The translations under genes were made by a program, and so were the position numbers. A stretch of 38,468 nt of DNA from NCBI GenBank assembly GCA_002402045.2, contig NVUX02000114.1, positions 1 through 38,468 on the forward strand, in the 5' to 3' direction. Positions 38,351 through 38,468 of the stretch are shown here, in pieces; within the stretch, counting starts at the first letter, position 1; every line of letters starts with the position of its first letter. The notes under the pieces are model-generated. The model was not told where the DNA came from. It saw nothing but the letters and a program-made list of their open reading frames with translations, and made no database searches. The DNA is from Paracoccaceae bacterium. GTDB taxonomy: Bacteria > Pseudomonadota > Alphaproteobacteria > Rhodobacterales > Rhodobacteraceae.

Positions 38351-38468
38351 TTATTTAATAAAACGAAGAGATATGCGGGTGGTTTGGGTTTCGAACGGAG
38401 TTCGGACTATTTGTATATCAGGTTACTTAGGGTGTTTAAGTTTCAACTTAAATATCTGATTATAGTGA

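Larger units (their letters stand above)
37928..38468. other. Non-coding region, probable upstream region and leader of an rRNA operon
   Basis: No convincing gene is present in these 541 bp. In order they hold a CsoR-like palindrome (38112-38125), a possible promoter (38248-38276), a boxA-like element (38340-38350) and a segment 'agagatatgcgggtggtttggg' type that I recall from Rhodobacterales rRNA leaders. The window would then end shortly before a 16S gene on the plus strand. This is inference, since no mature rRNA sequence is included. Confidence 0.5.

Noticed and set aside
1-38468. CRISPR arrays, tRNA genes and prophage
   Set aside because: No regularly spaced direct repeats, cloverleaf-like sequences or phage structural genes were found on reading through; a tRNA scan program would be needed to exclude tRNAs fully.

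Overview
The window looks like an alphaproteobacterial chromosome, most likely Rhodobacterales (Roseobacter-type). The reasons are the moderately high GC, the 44-residue aa3-type cytochrome c oxidase subunit IV, a DUF1013 (TrcR-type) cell-cycle regulator, TRAP transporters, and a closing segment that resembles the leader of an alphaproteobacterial rRNA operon. Most of the window is ordinary chromosomal backbone with short accessory insertions. No CRISPR array, prophage, tRNA or complete rRNA gene was seen.

Layout. 1-123: end of an IS5-family insertion sequence abutting the stop codon of a LysE exporter gene, which is co-transcribed with an Lrp/AsnC regulator. 1.2-4.0 kb (minus): GNAT acetyltransferase, truB, a family-2 sulfotransferase and rbfA, divergent from dapB. 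4.85-5.04 kb: nested foldback repeat. 5.1-9.7 kb: two overlapping SDR genes, a lytic transglycosylase, a DUF2799 lipoprotein, a PAP2 phosphatase and a Nudix hydrolase. 9.7-11.3 kb: ECF42-type sigma factor and its YciI/DGPF partner, with a matching candidate promoter. 11.4-17.8 kb: hslO, RNase T2, DUF1013 regulator, glutaryl-CoA dehydrogenase, an ABC-F ATPase preceded by a possible leader-peptide attenuator, and a metallophosphoesterase. 17.8-19.1 kb: two unrecognised AT-rich genes. 19.2-28.2 kb: lipoprotein, cytochrome oxidase subunit IV, MBL hydrolase and acyl-CoA dehydrogenase, a YciI-SRPBCC-ArsR operon, a rhodanese-HigA fusion, YqgE, a DsbD-like periplasmic protein and aspS. 28.3-29.1 kb: an orphan membrane/coiled-coil gene.

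29.1-37.9 kb is the most interesting region. One catabolic locus holds a divergent RpiR regulator, an N-formylglutamate-amidohydrolase-like enzyme, a TRAP transporter (DctQ, DctM, DctP), a glutamine-synthetase-like ligase, an aldehyde dehydrogenase and an iron-dependent alcohol dehydrogenase. Together these make a coherent hypothesis: uptake of a small amino alcohol (ethanolamine is the best guess), gamma-glutamylation, two-step oxidation of the alcohol to an acid, then hydrolysis of the gamma-glutamyl product back to glutamate plus an amino acid (glycine if ethanolamine). The binding protein has Phe where the usual carboxylate-binding Arg of TRAP binding proteins is expected, which fits a substrate that is not a simple carboxylate.

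37.9-38.5 kb carries no convincing gene. It holds a CsoR-like palindrome, a candidate promoter and a boxA-like antitermination site, so a 16S rRNA gene probably starts just beyond the window.
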